A DNA stretch of 64,000 nt from Clostridium sp. AM22-11AC (GCF_003473545.1 NZ_QUCM01000010.1:39611-103610); one strand, 5' to 3'; numbered from the stretch's first letter, positions 15,327 through 23,945 are shown. A program made the numbers and translations. The notes: generated by a model from the sequence alone, not told the origin.

Positions 15327-16694
15327 ATGGAACAGGATATGACCAGGGGCAATCCACTGTCAGTTATTTTTATGTTTACATTGCCTCTTGCAGTTGGAAA
15401 TATTTTCCAGCAGCTTTATAATATGGCGGATACGATCATCGTAGGCCGCTTTGTGGGAGCAGATGCCTTAGCGGCAGTTGGCTCCACAGGAACCATTATG
15501 TTTTTGCTCAACGGTTTTGCACAGGGCATTACAGCCGGCTTTTCCGTTCTTACGGCCCAGCGGTTTGGTGCGGGAAAAAAGGAAGGGGTAAAAGAAAGCG
15601 TGACCAACGGCGTTCTTTTATCTATTATAGGTGCCATTCTTTTTACCGTTTTAAGCTGTGGGATCATGAACCCGCTGCTGCATCTGATGAATACGCCGGA
15701 TGATATTTTTGATAAGGCATATACCTATATCATTTTGATCAGCCTGGGAATGATCGCCAATGTATTTTATAACTTATTGTCCTCTTATTTAAGAGCAGTT
15801 GGAAACAGCAAGGCACCTTTATTTTTCCTTGTTTTTTCAGCCTGCTTAAATGTAGGTCTGGATCTGTTTTTTATTGTAGTCCTGAAAACGGGAGTGGCGG
15901 GAGCAGCCTGGGCTACCAATCTGTCACAGGGAGTATCGGCTGTTTTGTGTGCAGGATACATTTTTTTGAAAGTGCCTGCCCTGGTGCCGGAGAAAAAGCA
16001 CTGGCGTCTTACCAGAAGAGATACCCGCTATCAGCTGCAGATGGGTATTCCCATGGCTCTTCAGTTTGCAATTACTTCTTCCGGAACCATGATCATGCAG
16101 TCAGCTATCAATCTTTTCGGTTCAGAGGCAGTAGCCGCCTATACTGCAGCCTGCAAGGTACATAGTTTGCTGACACAGGGAATGGTGGCTATGGGACAGA
16201 CCATGGCAGTTTACAGCGGCCAGAACTACGGAAAAGGAGATGCAAAGAGGATCCGGGACGGTGTTAAGGCAGCATTGCTGATCGATGTGATCTACTCTGT
16301 TGTATCAGCCGTGCTGGTATCCCTGCTCTTAGGTGTGACACTGGGCCTGTTCTTCTCAGGAGATGTGGACCTTACGGTTATGATGCCCTGGGCAAGGACT
16401 TATATTACCATCTGTACATTGTTTTATATTCCTCTTAGTACGATATTTATTTTCAGAAATACCATGCAGGGATGCGGCTATGGTTTCCTTCCAATGATGG
16501 GAGGTGTAGTGGAACTGGTAGCCAGATTGAGTGTGGCTATGATCGCCATGCGTGTTCACAGCTATGCGTTGTCCTGTTTCTGCGATCCGGCTGCATGGCT
16601 CAGTGCAGGTTTGTTTACAGGTGTGTCTTATCTTTTTGTAATGAAGAAGATCAGGGCATCACTGGAACCGAAGTCAGTTACGGTTCAGCCATGA
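15327..16694 (+). CDS. MATE family multidrug/sodium antiporter
   Basis: A 455-residue inner-membrane exporter with about 12 helices in two related halves. Typical MATE features are MTRGNPLSVIFMFTLPLAVGNIFQQLYNMADTI-type opening (residues about 5-37), NLLSSYLRAVGNSKAPL in the first half, and FRNTMQGCGYGFLPMM in the second. These transporters expel cationic drugs or metabolites using a sodium or proton gradient. Length is normal. A MerR/BmrR-type regulator gene follows after 94 bases, a neighbour often found with such exporters. Confidence 0.88.
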   Translation: MEQDMTRGNPLSVIFMFTLPLAVGNIFQQLYNMADTIIVGRFVGADALAAVGSTGTIMFLLNGFAQGITAGFSVLTAQRFGAGKKEGVKESVTNGVLLSIIGAILFTVLSCGIMNPLLHLMNTPDDIFDKAYTYIILISLGMIANVFYNLLSSYLRAVGNSKAPLFFLVFSACLNVGLDLFFIVVLKTGVAGAAWATNLSQGVSAVLCAGYIFLKVPALVPEKKHWRLTRRDTRYQLQMGIPMALQFAITSSGTMIMQSAINLFGSEAVAAYTAACKVHSLLTQGMVAMGQTMAVYSGQNYGKGDAKRIRDGVKAALLIDVIYSVVSAVLVSLLLGVTLGLFFSGDVDLTVMMPWARTYITICTLFYIPLSTIFIFRNTMQGCGYGFLPMMGGVVELVARLSVAMIAMRVHSYALSCFCDPAAWLSAGLFTGVSYLFVMKKIRASLEPKSVTVQP

Positions 16695-16709
16695 CAGAAC
16701 GGTAAAACT

Positions 16710-16724
16710 CTATAGTAAGTATAG
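16710..16724. promoter_or_regulatory. Candidate MerR-type operator before the regulator gene
   Basis: CTATA and TATAG flank a five-base centre. The surrounding CTCTATAGTAAGTATAG resembles the spacer of the promoter at 17646-17676, suggesting that the same regulator binds both places. No well-formed promoter boxes are obvious here. Confidence 0.35.
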
Positions 16725-16788
16725 ATAGGTATAGACAAAAACTGAGGCATTTTTACAAAAAAATTTGGGGTGTACGGGGGTGAAAATT

Positions 16789-17619
16789 ATGGATCTGAGT
16801 ATTGGTCAGATGGCCAGGATCAACCACATCAGCATCCAGACTTTAAGACTGTATGATAAAATGGGGCTGCTAAAGCCGGTAGCAGTAGATGCAGGATCCG
16901 GATACAGGTATTACAGTATCCTTCAGTGTGCCAAGCTGGATCTGATAGGCAGCCTGAAGCAGTGCGGCCTCAGCCTGAAAGAGATCGGGTCATACTTTGA
17001 AAACGGGAATATTGAAAGCCTGGAGGGGGAACTTCGCAATACCTTAGACCAGATCGGTACAGAGATGAGACGGCTGTCAGAACAGAAAGAGGCAGTAAAA
17101 CGCACGCTGGAGTCTTTTGAACAGTACCGTGTGGCTCCGCCTGCAGGTACCATTACCCTGGAATATATCCCCAGACGCAGTATTATCGTGCTGGACAGCG
17201 GGAATAATTACTTTGAAGAAGGGCTGGAATTTTATGAACACAGCCTTTTGCAGTTAAAACACGCCTTGGCAGATCGGAATGTGGAGCATATTTATTACCG
17301 CAATCCAGGGACCATCTGGCGCAAAGATAAGGTGATGAAGCGGGAATTTGTTTCCACGGAAGTTTATGTCCGGGCAGATGCGGAGAGGTTCCGTCCTGAT
17401 GAGATCACAGAGATCCCGGCGGGAATGTATCAATGCATTTACTGCAGCAGTTTTGATACAGAAAAGGAGCTGGCATGTAAGCTTCTTGATCAGGTGGAAA
17501 AGAACGGATATACCATTGCAGGGGATTATCTCTGTGAGACTATTGTGGAAACACCTATTTTTGAGAAGGATGAAAGAGGAATGTTTTTGCGGCTTCAGGT
17601 GCCTGTAAATGTGAGGTAA
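16789..17619 (+). CDS. MerR-family regulator with GyrI-like effector domain (BmrR type)
   Basis: A 276-residue regulator. Residues 1-70 form the MerR winged helix (LSIGQMARINHISIQTLRLYDKMGLL, residues about 2-27, then YRYY). A coiled-coil dimerisation helix spans about 75-115. Residues 120-276 resemble the GyrI/BmrR ligand-binding domain, including IPAGMYQCIYC. Such proteins bind lipophilic cations and activate promoters with an over-long spacer. I chose ATG 16789, preceded by GGGGGTG; an upstream TTG would add eight residues. A promoter with exactly this architecture lies just downstream at 17646-17676. Confidence 0.82.
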   Translation: MDLSIGQMARINHISIQTLRLYDKMGLLKPVAVDAGSGYRYYSILQCAKLDLIGSLKQCGLSLKEIGSYFENGNIESLEGELRNTLDQIGTEMRRLSEQKEAVKRTLESFEQYRVAPPAGTITLEYIPRRSIIVLDSGNNYFEEGLEFYEHSLLQLKHALADRNVEHIYYRNPGTIWRKDKVMKREFVSTEVYVRADAERFRPDEITEIPAGMYQCIYCSSFDTEKELACKLLDQVEKNGYTIAGDYLCETIVETPIFEKDERGMFLRLQVPVNVR

Positions 17620-17645
17620 GAGAAAAAATTGTCCTAAATCTGCCC

Positions 17646-17676
17646 TTGACTCTCTACTTAGTATAGGCTCTATAAT
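17646..17676 (+). promoter_or_regulatory. MerR-type promoter with 19-base spacer and internal dyad
   Basis: -35 TTGACT (17646-17651) and -10 TATAAT (17671-17676) are separated by 19 bases rather than 17. The spacer region carries the imperfect dyad GACTCTCTAC-TTA-GTATAGGCTC with seven of ten matching positions. This is the classical target of MerR regulators, which untwist the spacer. The neighbouring MerR gene ends 27 bases upstream. Confidence 0.7.
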
Positions 17677-17764
17677 GAAAGTACAAAGAAGGTTAATTAA
17701 TTAACAAGCAAATCAATGTTGCCAATGTTATTATTCATGTACATCATTACAAGGAGGTTACACT

Positions 17765-18805
17765 ATGAATAAAGAGAGAATCAGAGTGGTTCAGTACGGA
17801 TGCGGAAAGATGTCAAAATACACACTGCGTTATCTTTATGAGAAAGGCGCAGATATTGTAGGCGCGATCGATGTAAATCCTGCTGTAGTAGGCATGGACG
17901 TTGGACAGTTCTGCGGACTGGGATTTGATCTGGGCGTAAAGATCCGTAACGATGCAGATGCAGTATTGGATGAGTGCCAGCCGGACATTGCCATTGTAAC
18001 CTTATTCAGTTTTGTGGATGACTGCTATGAGCATTATGCAAAATGTTTAAGCAGAGGCATCAATGTAATTACCACCTGCGAGGAAGCAACCTATCCATGG
18101 ACCACTTCCGCAGCATGCACCAATAAATTAGACGTTCTTGCAAAAGAAAACGGCTGTACCATCGTTGGAGCAGGTATGGAAGATATCTTCTGGGTACATC
18201 TGATCGGAACCGTAGCAGGCGGCTGCCATGATATTAAGAAGATCGAAGGCGCTGTAAGCTACAATGTAGAAGATTATGGTCTTGCACTTGCAAAAGCTCA
18301 CGGCTGCAACCTGACACCGGAAGAATTTGAAAAGACCATTGCTCATCCGGAAGTTCTGGAACCATCTTATGTATGGAACTCCAACGAAGCGCTCTGCAAC
18401 CTGATGGGATGGACCATTAAGAGCCAGACCCAGAAGTGCGTTCCATATTTCTCCGATAAAGAAGTTTATTCAGAGACCATGGGACTGACCATTCCGGTAG
18501 GACGCTGCATTGGTATGAGCGCAGTGGTTACGACCGAGACTTTCCAGGGACCAGTGATCGAGACACAGTGTATCGGTAAAGTTTACGGACCAGATGACGG
18601 CGATATGTGTGACTGGAAGATTAAGGGCGAGCCGGATGTTACCTTCTATGTACAGAAACCGGATACACCTGTCCACACCTGCGCAACCATCGTAAACCGT
18701 ATCCCGGATGTAATTATGGCACCTCCAGGATTTATCACCGTAGACAAATTAGACAGCGTAGAATACAGAACTTATCCAATGCATCTGTATGTAGATGAAT
18801 ATTAA
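17765..18805 (+). CDS. NAD(P)-dependent oxidoreductase, dihydrodipicolinate reductase / 2,4-diaminopentanoate dehydrogenase-like
   Basis: A 346-residue cytoplasmic enzyme. The Rossmann dinucleotide loop is [16 protein letters not shown] (about 9-24), followed by GAIDVNP at the second strand. The overall plan, a DapB-like N-terminal domain with a long C-terminal domain, matches 2,4-diaminopentanoate dehydrogenase (Ord), which acts in anaerobic ornithine degradation. No other ornithine pathway gene is present, so the real substrate may be a different amino or imino acid. It has an AGGAGG site and is driven by the MerR-type promoter at 17646. A strong terminator follows. Confidence 0.72.
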   Translation: MNKERIRVVQYGCGKMSKYTLRYLYEKGADIVGAIDVNPAVVGMDVGQFCGLGFDLGVKIRNDADAVLDECQPDIAIVTLFSFVDDCYEHYAKCLSRGINVITTCEEATYPWTTSAACTNKLDVLAKENGCTIVGAGMEDIFWVHLIGTVAGGCHDIKKIEGAVSYNVEDYGLALAKAHGCNLTPEEFEKTIAHPEVLEPSYVWNSNEALCNLMGWTIKSQTQKCVPYFSDKEVYSETMGLTIPVGRCIGMSAVVTTETFQGPVIETQCIGKVYGPDDGDMCDWKIKGEPDVTFYVQKPDTPVHTCATIVNRIPDVIMAPPGFITVDKLDSVEYRTYPMHLYVDEY

Positions 18806-18836
18806 TAATAGTAATACAAGTGTTTTTAAGCTTAAG

Positions 18837-18861
18837 CGGCCGCAGTGATGCGGCCGTTTTT
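18837..18861 (+). terminator. Rho-independent terminator after the oxidoreductase gene
   Basis: Perfect eight-base-pair stem CGGCCGCA/TGCGGCCG with a GTGA loop and five T residues. Confidence 0.9.
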
Positions 18862-18926
18862 CTGCTTCTATTTGGAAATATCTGGGATTAATGATAAAAC
18901 TTGGCACCAGAAAGGGTTGATCGCCC

Positions 18927-18955
18927 TTGCGAAAAAGTAAATTCGGATATATAAT
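18927..18955 (+). promoter_or_regulatory. Promoter of the DMT-type permease gene
   Basis: -35 TTGCGA (18927-18932) and -10 TATAAT (18950-18955) with a 17-base spacer. Confidence 0.6.
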
Positions 18956-19019
18956 AAGCAAGTCTGTCCAGATGGGAAAAACTGGAAGATAAGAAAAATG
19001 CAAAGGAATTTAGAAAAAT

Positions 19020-19997
19020 ATGTGGTTTTGGCTTGCTCTTATTGCGCTCCTGTGCTGGAGCGGATCCGACCTGTTTTCAAAGATTGGCTGTCGCGGCAAT
19101 GACAAATATGCCCATTTAAAAATGGTCATTGCTGTAGGTATTATCATGGGTATCCATGCACTGTACGAGATCTTCGTAGGCGGTGTGGAAGTTACCTGGC
19201 ACGTAATACTTACTTATTTACCGGTATCCCTGTTATACATTTCCTCTATGACACTGGGATATATCGGCCTTCGTTACATTGAGTTATCTATTTCTTCACC
19301 GATCTGCAACTCTTCCGGTGCCCTGGTAGCAGTTTTATGCTTTATCACAGGTACACTGGATGATGGAATTGAAGGTTCCATGCGTCTGGCTGTTATGGGC
19401 GCTGTTGCCCTTGTATGTATCGGCGTCATCGGACTTGGCGTCGTTGAGTCAAGAGAAGATGATGAGCTGCGTGCAGAACGTCAGAAAGCATCCAATTACA
19501 AATATGCAAAATCCTGGCTGGCTCTGGCACTTCCCGTTGCGTACTGCCTGTTAGATGCAGCAGGTACATTTGCAGATACCTTAGTTCTTGATACACTGGC
19601 TGGTGAAGTGGAAGCAGCAGGATTGTTTGCAACAGCAGAGGAGTGCTCTTCCTATGCAGCTTCTGTATCCAACTGTGCTTATGAACTGACTTTCCTTTTT
19701 GCAGCTGTCTGCTGTATCGTATATGTAGGCTTTATCAAAAAGCAGAAGTTTGCATTCAGCCAGGAAGGACCGAAATACTTCGGTGCAATCTGCGAGACTG
19801 CTGGTCAGTTTGCTTACATTTTTGCATTATCTGATACTGCACATGCTGCTATTTCTGCGCCGATCATTTCCGCATACTGCGTGGCATCTGTTGTCTGGAG
19901 CCGCATTTTCTTAAAGGAAAAGCTGTCCTGGAAGCATTATGCAATGATCCTGCTGGTTATCATTGGTATTGTAATGCTTGGTGTGTTTGATATTTAG
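19020..19997 (+). CDS. EamA/DMT-superfamily permease
   Basis: A 325-residue membrane protein with ten predicted helices in two five-helix halves, as in drug/metabolite transporters. The first half contains WFWLALIALLCWSGSDLFSK; the second ends IFLKEKLSWKHYAMILLVIIGIVML (residues about 295-320), the usual DMT ending. A polar loop of about 35 residues joins the halves. Such permeases export amino acids or metabolites. It follows the diaminopentanoate-dehydrogenase-like gene but has its own promoter. A functional link, such as efflux of the same compound, is only a guess. Confidence 0.75.
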   Translation: MWFWLALIALLCWSGSDLFSKIGCRGNDKYAHLKMVIAVGIIMGIHALYEIFVGGVEVTWHVILTYLPVSLLYISSMTLGYIGLRYIELSISSPICNSSGALVAVLCFITGTLDDGIEGSMRLAVMGAVALVCIGVIGLGVVESREDDELRAERQKASNYKYAKSWLALALPVAYCLLDAAGTFADTLVLDTLAGEVEAAGLFATAEECSSYAASVSNCAYELTFLFAAVCCIVYVGFIKKQKFAFSQEGPKYFGAICETAGQFAYIFALSDTAHAAISAPIISAYCVASVVWSRIFLKEKLSWKHYAMILLVIIGIVMLGVFDI

Positions 19998-20043
19998 AAT
20001 AAAACGAGAGATGTCTTTTTACAATTTACATTTCAGATCAAAG

Positions 20044-20071
20044 GCTGCTGTAGAAATACGGCAGCTTTTTT
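20044..20071 (+). terminator. Rho-independent terminator after the DMT gene
   Basis: Nine-base-pair stem GCTGCTGTA/TACGGCAGC, GAAA tetraloop and six T residues. Confidence 0.9.
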
Positions 20072-20106
20072 GATATGATAAAAGGAGCAGAAAAGGGGAA
20101 TTATAT

Positions 20107-20727
20107 ATGCTTCAGGATAAATGGATCGAATTTGCAGTAGAACTTCAAAGCCTTGCACAGGCGGGACTGGCTTATGGAAAAGATGTGTACGATCTGGAAC
20201 GGTATACCAGGATACGGGAGATCGCAGCGGAGATGATCGCATGCAAAAGCGATATTCCGCTGGAAAAAGTAAAAAATCTGTTTTGCAACGAAACAGGTTA
20301 TCAGACTCCAAAAGTAGATACAAGGGCGGCTGTTTTTAAAGAGGGAAAGATCCTTCTGGTCCATGAGAAAAATGGGACCTGGTCACTGCCGGGAGGATGG
20401 TGTGATGTAAATCAGTCCGTGGCTGAAAATACAGTGAAAGAAACATTGGAAGAAGCAGGGCTGAATGTAAAGCCGGTGCGTATGATCGCAGTTCAGGACA
20501 GGAACAAGCACAATGATCCGCCTTATGCTTATGGGATCGTGAAAGTATTTATTTTGTGTGAAGTGATCAGTGGGGCATTTACGGAAAATATTGAAACAAC
20601 AGAGATCCGGTATTTTGGTAAAGAGGAAATTCCTGAAAACCTGGCTCTGGAAAAGACGAATAAAGAACAGATCCAAATGTGTTTTAAGGCAAATGAAGCG
20701 AAGCACTGGGAAACGCAGTTTGATTAA
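20107..20727 (+). CDS. Nudix hydrolase with N-terminal helical domain
   Basis: A 206-residue cytoplasmic hydrolase. Residues 1-60 form a helical domain seen in the YjhB-like Nudix group (LQSLAQAGLAYGKDVYDLERY). The Nudix box spans about 97-119 as GGWCDVNQSVAENTVKETLEEAG. The catalytic EExG part is intact, while the usual early Gly-Glu is Asn-Gln and the Arg-Glu is Lys-Glu, variants that are common in this subgroup. Members hydrolyse ADP-ribose-like or other nucleoside diphosphate compounds. It is followed after 30 bases by an AlkD-like gene, so the pair may be cotranscribed in a housekeeping or repair role. Confidence 0.82.
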   Translation: MLQDKWIEFAVELQSLAQAGLAYGKDVYDLERYTRIREIAAEMIACKSDIPLEKVKNLFCNETGYQTPKVDTRAAVFKEGKILLVHEKNGTWSLPGGWCDVNQSVAENTVKETLEEAGLNVKPVRMIAVQDRNKHNDPPYAYGIVKVFILCEVISGAFTENIETTEIRYFGKEEIPENLALEKTNKEQIQMCFKANEAKHWETQFD

Positions 20728-20757
20728 ATTATTAAAATAAAAGGATAAAAAGCTGAT

Positions 20758-21462
20758 ATGACGGATATTCAGAAACGATTATTTGAATTACAGGATCATG
20801 CATATGGGGATTTCCACAGCGGGCTGATCCCGGAACTGCCAAGAGAGTATTTTATCGGGGTCCGTGTGCCGGTTCTGAAAAAATTTGTAAAAGAGTATAA
20901 AAAAGAGGCAGAGTCAGAAACATTTTTAAAGCAGCTGCCTCATACCTATTATGAAGAATACATGGTCCATATCCTTTTGCTGGGGGAGATCAAAGACTAT
21001 GATACCTGTATGAAGGTAGTGGAAGAATTTCTTCCCTATATTGACAACTGGGCTATCTGTGACGGCCTTTCTCCTAAGGTATTTAAAAACCACAAACCGG
21101 AATTGTTAGAAAAGATCAAACAGTGGATCCCTTCTGAGCATACGTATATCTGCCGGTTTGGCATTGAAATGCTGATGCGCTGGTTCTTAGATGAAGATTT
21201 TAAGCCGGAATATCTGAAAATGCCGGCTTCTGTCCGGTCAGATGAATACTATGTGAATATGATGATCGCCTGGTTCTTTGCAACCGCTCTTGCAAAGCAG
21301 TGGGATGCAACCATTCCTTATCTGCAGGATCCGGTTTTAGAACCGTGGACCCACAATAAGACCATCCAGAAGGCAAGGGAAAGTTTCCGCATTACGCCGG
21401 AGCAGAAGGAATATTTAAAGACTCTGAAAGTAGGGTGCAAAAAGAGCATCAAACGGCCATAA
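20758..21462 (+). CDS. AlkD-like DNA alkylation repair protein (HEAT-repeat)
   Basis: A 234-residue all-helical protein of the DNA alkylation repair family. GVRVPVLKKFVKEYKKE (about 34-50) and YYEEYMVHILLLGEIKDY (about 62-80) are typical, as are DNWAICDGL and the WFFATALAKQWD region. Relatives excise N3/N7-alkylated purines without base flipping. The start ATG follows a modest AAAAGGAT site 30 bases after the Nudix stop. The last codons run into a short CATCAAAC repeat, which may have altered the C-terminus. Confidence 0.85.
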   Translation: MTDIQKRLFELQDHAYGDFHSGLIPELPREYFIGVRVPVLKKFVKEYKKEAESETFLKQLPHTYYEEYMVHILLLGEIKDYDTCMKVVEEFLPYIDNWAICDGLSPKVFKNHKPELLEKIKQWIPSEHTYICRFGIEMLMRWFLDEDFKPEYLKMPASVRSDEYYVNMMIAWFFATALAKQWDATIPYLQDPVLEPWTHNKTIQKARESFRITPEQKEYLKTLKVGCKKSIKRP

Positions 21463-21490
21463 AACAGTCATCAAACAGTCATCAAACAGC
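21447..21490 (+). repeat. Short imperfect tandem repeat (CATCAAACAGT unit)
   Basis: CATCAAAC occurs at 21447, 21469 and 21480, with two adjacent 11-base copies at 21469-21490. The repeat spans the stop codon of the AlkD-like gene and looks like replication slippage. Confidence 0.6.
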
Positions 21491-21554
21491 GTAAAAATCC
21501 TGAAAGTTGGGAAAGGCAGAAGGAAACATAAAAAAGGGCAAAAGGAGTACATCT

Positions 21555-22460
21555 ATGACACTGCAGCAGCTGACCTACATAAAAATGACGGCCGAATGTG
21601 GAAATATCACAGAAGCGGCAGAAAAACTCTTTATATCCCAGCCAAGCCTCAGCGCAGCGATCCATAACCTGGAAAAAGAAATGGGAGTGACTATTTTTGT
21701 CAGGTCCAAAAAGGGTGTAGTCCTTACCAGGGAAGGGGAAGAACTGCTGTCTTATGCGGGAATGCTGTTGGAACAGGTGGATATTATGAAGGAGCATTTC
21801 GGCGTCGGAAAAGCGCGGATGCCCAAGTTTTCTGTTTCCTGCCAGCATTATTCCTTTGCAGTCAATGCCTTTGTAGATGTGGTCCAGACCTATGATGCGG
21901 CAAAATATGATTTTATCCTCAGGGAAACACAGACCGGTGAGATCATTGATGATGTGGCAAATGGAAAAAGTGAGCTGGGAGTGATCTATCTGTCTGAACA
22001 CAATGAAGAAGTGCTGACGAAGCTGATCAAAAAGAATGGCCTGATCTTTGAAGAATTATTTACAGCAGAGCCGCATGTATTTATCAGCAATGTACATCCT
22101 CTGGCGGTGAAAGCGAAGATACAGTTAGAGGATCTGAAGGCGTATCCATATCTTACTTACGAACAGGGGGAGCGGAATTCTTTTTATTATGCAGAAGAGT
22201 TTTTAAGCATGCTGGACATGCCTAAAAACATTCAGGTAAGAGACAGGGCTACCATGTTTAATCTGATCATTGGTTTAAATGGTTTTACTGTGTGTTCCGG
22301 AGTAATAAGCGAGGAACTAAATGGCTCCCAGATCATTGCAAGACCGCTTGACATGGATGTTCAGATGCGGATCGGTCTGGTGAAAAAGAAAAATATACTG
22401 TTCAGCCGTTATGCAGATACTTATATTGAAGCACTGAAAAAATATGTATCCATAGATTGA
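21555..22460 (+). CDS. LysR-family transcriptional regulator
   Basis: A 301-residue regulator. The N-terminal winged helix (LQQLTYIKMTAECGNITEAAEKLFISQPSLS region, residues 3-33) is followed by the LysR linker helix and a two-lobed effector domain (about 90-301). The start is ATG 21555, seven bases after AAAGGAG. A symmetrical T-N11-A box overlaps its last codons and lies upstream of the MetE-like gene that follows on the same strand, so it probably regulates that gene in response to a sulfur or methyl metabolite; the effector is inferred. Confidence 0.85.
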   Translation: MTLQQLTYIKMTAECGNITEAAEKLFISQPSLSAAIHNLEKEMGVTIFVRSKKGVVLTREGEELLSYAGMLLEQVDIMKEHFGVGKARMPKFSVSCQHYSFAVNAFVDVVQTYDAAKYDFILRETQTGEIIDDVANGKSELGVIYLSEHNEEVLTKLIKKNGLIFEELFTAEPHVFISNVHPLAVKAKIQLEDLKAYPYLTYEQGERNSFYYAEEFLSMLDMPKNIQVRDRATMFNLIIGLNGFTVCSGVISEELNGSQIIARPLDMDVQMRIGLVKKKNILFSRYADTYIEALKKYVSID

Positions 22461-22494
22461 AACTATGGATAACATAAAATATAAAGTATTATCC
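22448..22494. promoter_or_regulatory. LysR-type operator between lysR and the metE-like gene
   Basis: ATCCATAG (22448-22455) and CTATGGAT (22463-22470) are a perfect inverted repeat around seven bases. Its core has the T-N11-A spacing (T22453, A22465) of LysR boxes. A second inverted pair, GGATAA (22467-22472) and TTATCC (22489-22494), lies next to it. The sites are 105-150 bases upstream of the MetE-like start. Confidence 0.5.
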
Positions 22495-22598
22495 CAAAAT
22501 GAAAACTACTGTTAAACTATCCTCAGAAAAAAACAGACGGGAACCAGATAACAACTGGTTGATTGATCTATAAAATTGTGAAAACGGAGGATAAGACA

Positions 22599-23720
22599 GT
22601 GGCAGATTTAAAAACACCATTTCGTTATGATTATGTAGGAAGCTTCTTAAGACCGGAAGCATTAAAGCAGGCAAGAAAGAATTTTGAAGAAGGAAAGATC
22701 ACAAAAGAAGAACTGACAGCAGTAGAAGATGACTGCATCCGTGATCTGGTTGGAAAGATCAAAAAGCTGGGATATCATGTGATCACAGACGGTGAGTTCC
22801 GCAGATCCACCTGGCATCTGGATTTTATGTGGGGATTTCAGGGCATTGAGCATAGAAAGACAGTAGAAGGAAATACGACTTTCGATGCAGAGGCAGCTAT
22901 GATCGACGATACCTACATGGTAGGCAAGATCTCTGTAAAGAACCACCCGTTTGTAGAGCATTTTAAATTTGTAAAAGCATTAGAAGATGAAAATACAGTA
23001 GCAAAGCAGACTATTCCGTCTCCAGGACAGTTTTATGCTTACTTTACAGGTGCCGAGCTTCTTGGAACTACACTGGATATCTATGGAAGTGAAGAAGCTT
23101 TTGCAAAAGATGTGGCAGGGGCATATGTGGAATTTGTCAATGAGATCTACGCAGCAGGCTGCCGCAACCTTCAGTTTGATGACTGTGTATGGGGCGGTAT
23201 GGTTAATCCAAAGCTGGCAGTTGCATTGACCGGAAGAAAGGGAGATGCGTTGGAGGCATACAAGAAACTGCTCCTTCAGTTAAACAATGAAGTTGCAGCT
23301 CAGGCACCGGCGGATCTGGTGATCAATACCCATGTATGCCGCGGAAACTATCATTCCACATTTTTCAGTTCCGGTGCATACGACGGAGTAGCCGACCTGC
23401 TTTTTGGCGAGGAAAATGTAAACGCCTACTATCTGGAATACGATGATGAAAGATCCGGCGGTTTTGCTCCTTTAGCAAAAGTTTCCGGCGACAAAAAAGT
23501 AGTTCTGGGCCTTGTAACCACCAAATCCCCGGTATTAGAAAAGAAAGAAGACGTGATCGCAAGGATCCATGAGGCTGCAAAACACGTGCCTTTAGACCGC
23601 TTATACTTAAGCCCACAGTGCGGTTTCGCCTCCTGTGAGATCGGAAACAAGCTTACAGAAGAAGAGCAGTGGGCAAAGTTAAAATTGGTGAAAGAAATTG
23701 CTGAAGAGGTGTGGAGATAG
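22599..23720 (+). CDS. MetE-like cobalamin-independent methionine synthase, catalytic half only
   Basis: A 373-residue protein matching the C-terminal zinc-dependent half of MetE (UROD/MetE barrel). The visible zinc ligands are His and Cys in INTHVCRGN (about residue 248), Glu in YYLEYDD, and Cys in SPQCGFAS near the end. The N-terminal MetE domain is absent, as in many short MetE-like proteins that use other methyl donors or corrinoid partners. GTG 22599 is preferred because ACGGAGG lies eight bases upstream. No S-box or T-box leader is visible. Control by the upstream LysR is likely. Confidence 0.82.
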   Translation: MADLKTPFRYDYVGSFLRPEALKQARKNFEEGKITKEELTAVEDDCIRDLVGKIKKLGYHVITDGEFRRSTWHLDFMWGFQGIEHRKTVEGNTTFDAEAAMIDDTYMVGKISVKNHPFVEHFKFVKALEDENTVAKQTIPSPGQFYAYFTGAELLGTTLDIYGSEEAFAKDVAGAYVEFVNEIYAAGCRNLQFDDCVWGGMVNPKLAVALTGRKGDALEAYKKLLLQLNNEVAAQAPADLVINTHVCRGNYHSTFFSSGAYDGVADLLFGEENVNAYYLEYDDERSGGFAPLAKVSGDKKVVLGLVTTKSPVLEKKEDVIARIHEAAKHVPLDRLYLSPQCGFASCEIGNKLTEEEQWAKLKLVKEIAEEVWR

Positions 23721-23760
23721 AAATAAGCAAATGACTTTAATGATATTCTGAAAATTCTAA

Positions 23761-23835
23761 TATTCGCTGGTGCCGTATCTGGTGTGGCTGACTTATGTGG
23801 GATATCTGAATTTCATGATCAGTATTTTGAATTGA
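23761..23835 (+). pseudogene. Remnant of a TspO/MBR tryptophan-rich sensory protein (last ~24 codons)
   Basis: The plus-strand frame reads YSLVPYLVWLTYVGYLN and ends ILN-stop at 23833-23835. This matches the last transmembrane helix of TspO/peripheral benzodiazepine receptor proteins, PYLxW-x6-LN-x5-LN. A stop precedes it at 23758, and no upstream part of the gene is visible. It is a short leftover from a deletion. Confidence 0.6.
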
Positions 23836-23864
23836 AGTGAGAATGAGTAAGTTAAGAATAGATA

Positions 23865-23878
23865 AGAACAAATGTTTG
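23865..23878. promoter_or_regulatory. LexA/DinR (SOS) box of the Y-family polymerase operon
   Basis: GAAC-AAAT-GTTTG matches the Firmicutes SOS box CGAAC-N4-GTTCG with small deviations. It lies directly upstream of the -35 of the promoter at 23888-23916, so the polymerase is probably induced by DNA damage. Confidence 0.6.
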
Positions 23879-23887
23879 CAGCGTTCA

Positions 23888-23916
23888 TGGACAGGAAAAA
23901 TGGCGTATGGTATACT
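23888..23916 (+). promoter_or_regulatory. Promoter of the Y-family polymerase operon
   Basis: TGGACA (23888-23893) and TATACT (23911-23916) with a 17-base spacer. Confidence 0.55.
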
Positions 23917-23945
23917 AAACAGTAACTGGTCATGGAGGTTTAAAC

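Noticed and set aside
21447..21490. Tandem CATCAAAC repeats as a CRISPR or phase-variation array
   Set aside because: The units are only about 11 bases with no spacers, and lie at the end of a gene, so simple slippage suffices.
22461..22598. S-box (SAM riboswitch) or T-box before the MetE-like gene
   Set aside because: The leader is too short and lacks the conserved elements; only inverted repeats of operator type and a small AACCAG/CTGGTT hairpin are seen.
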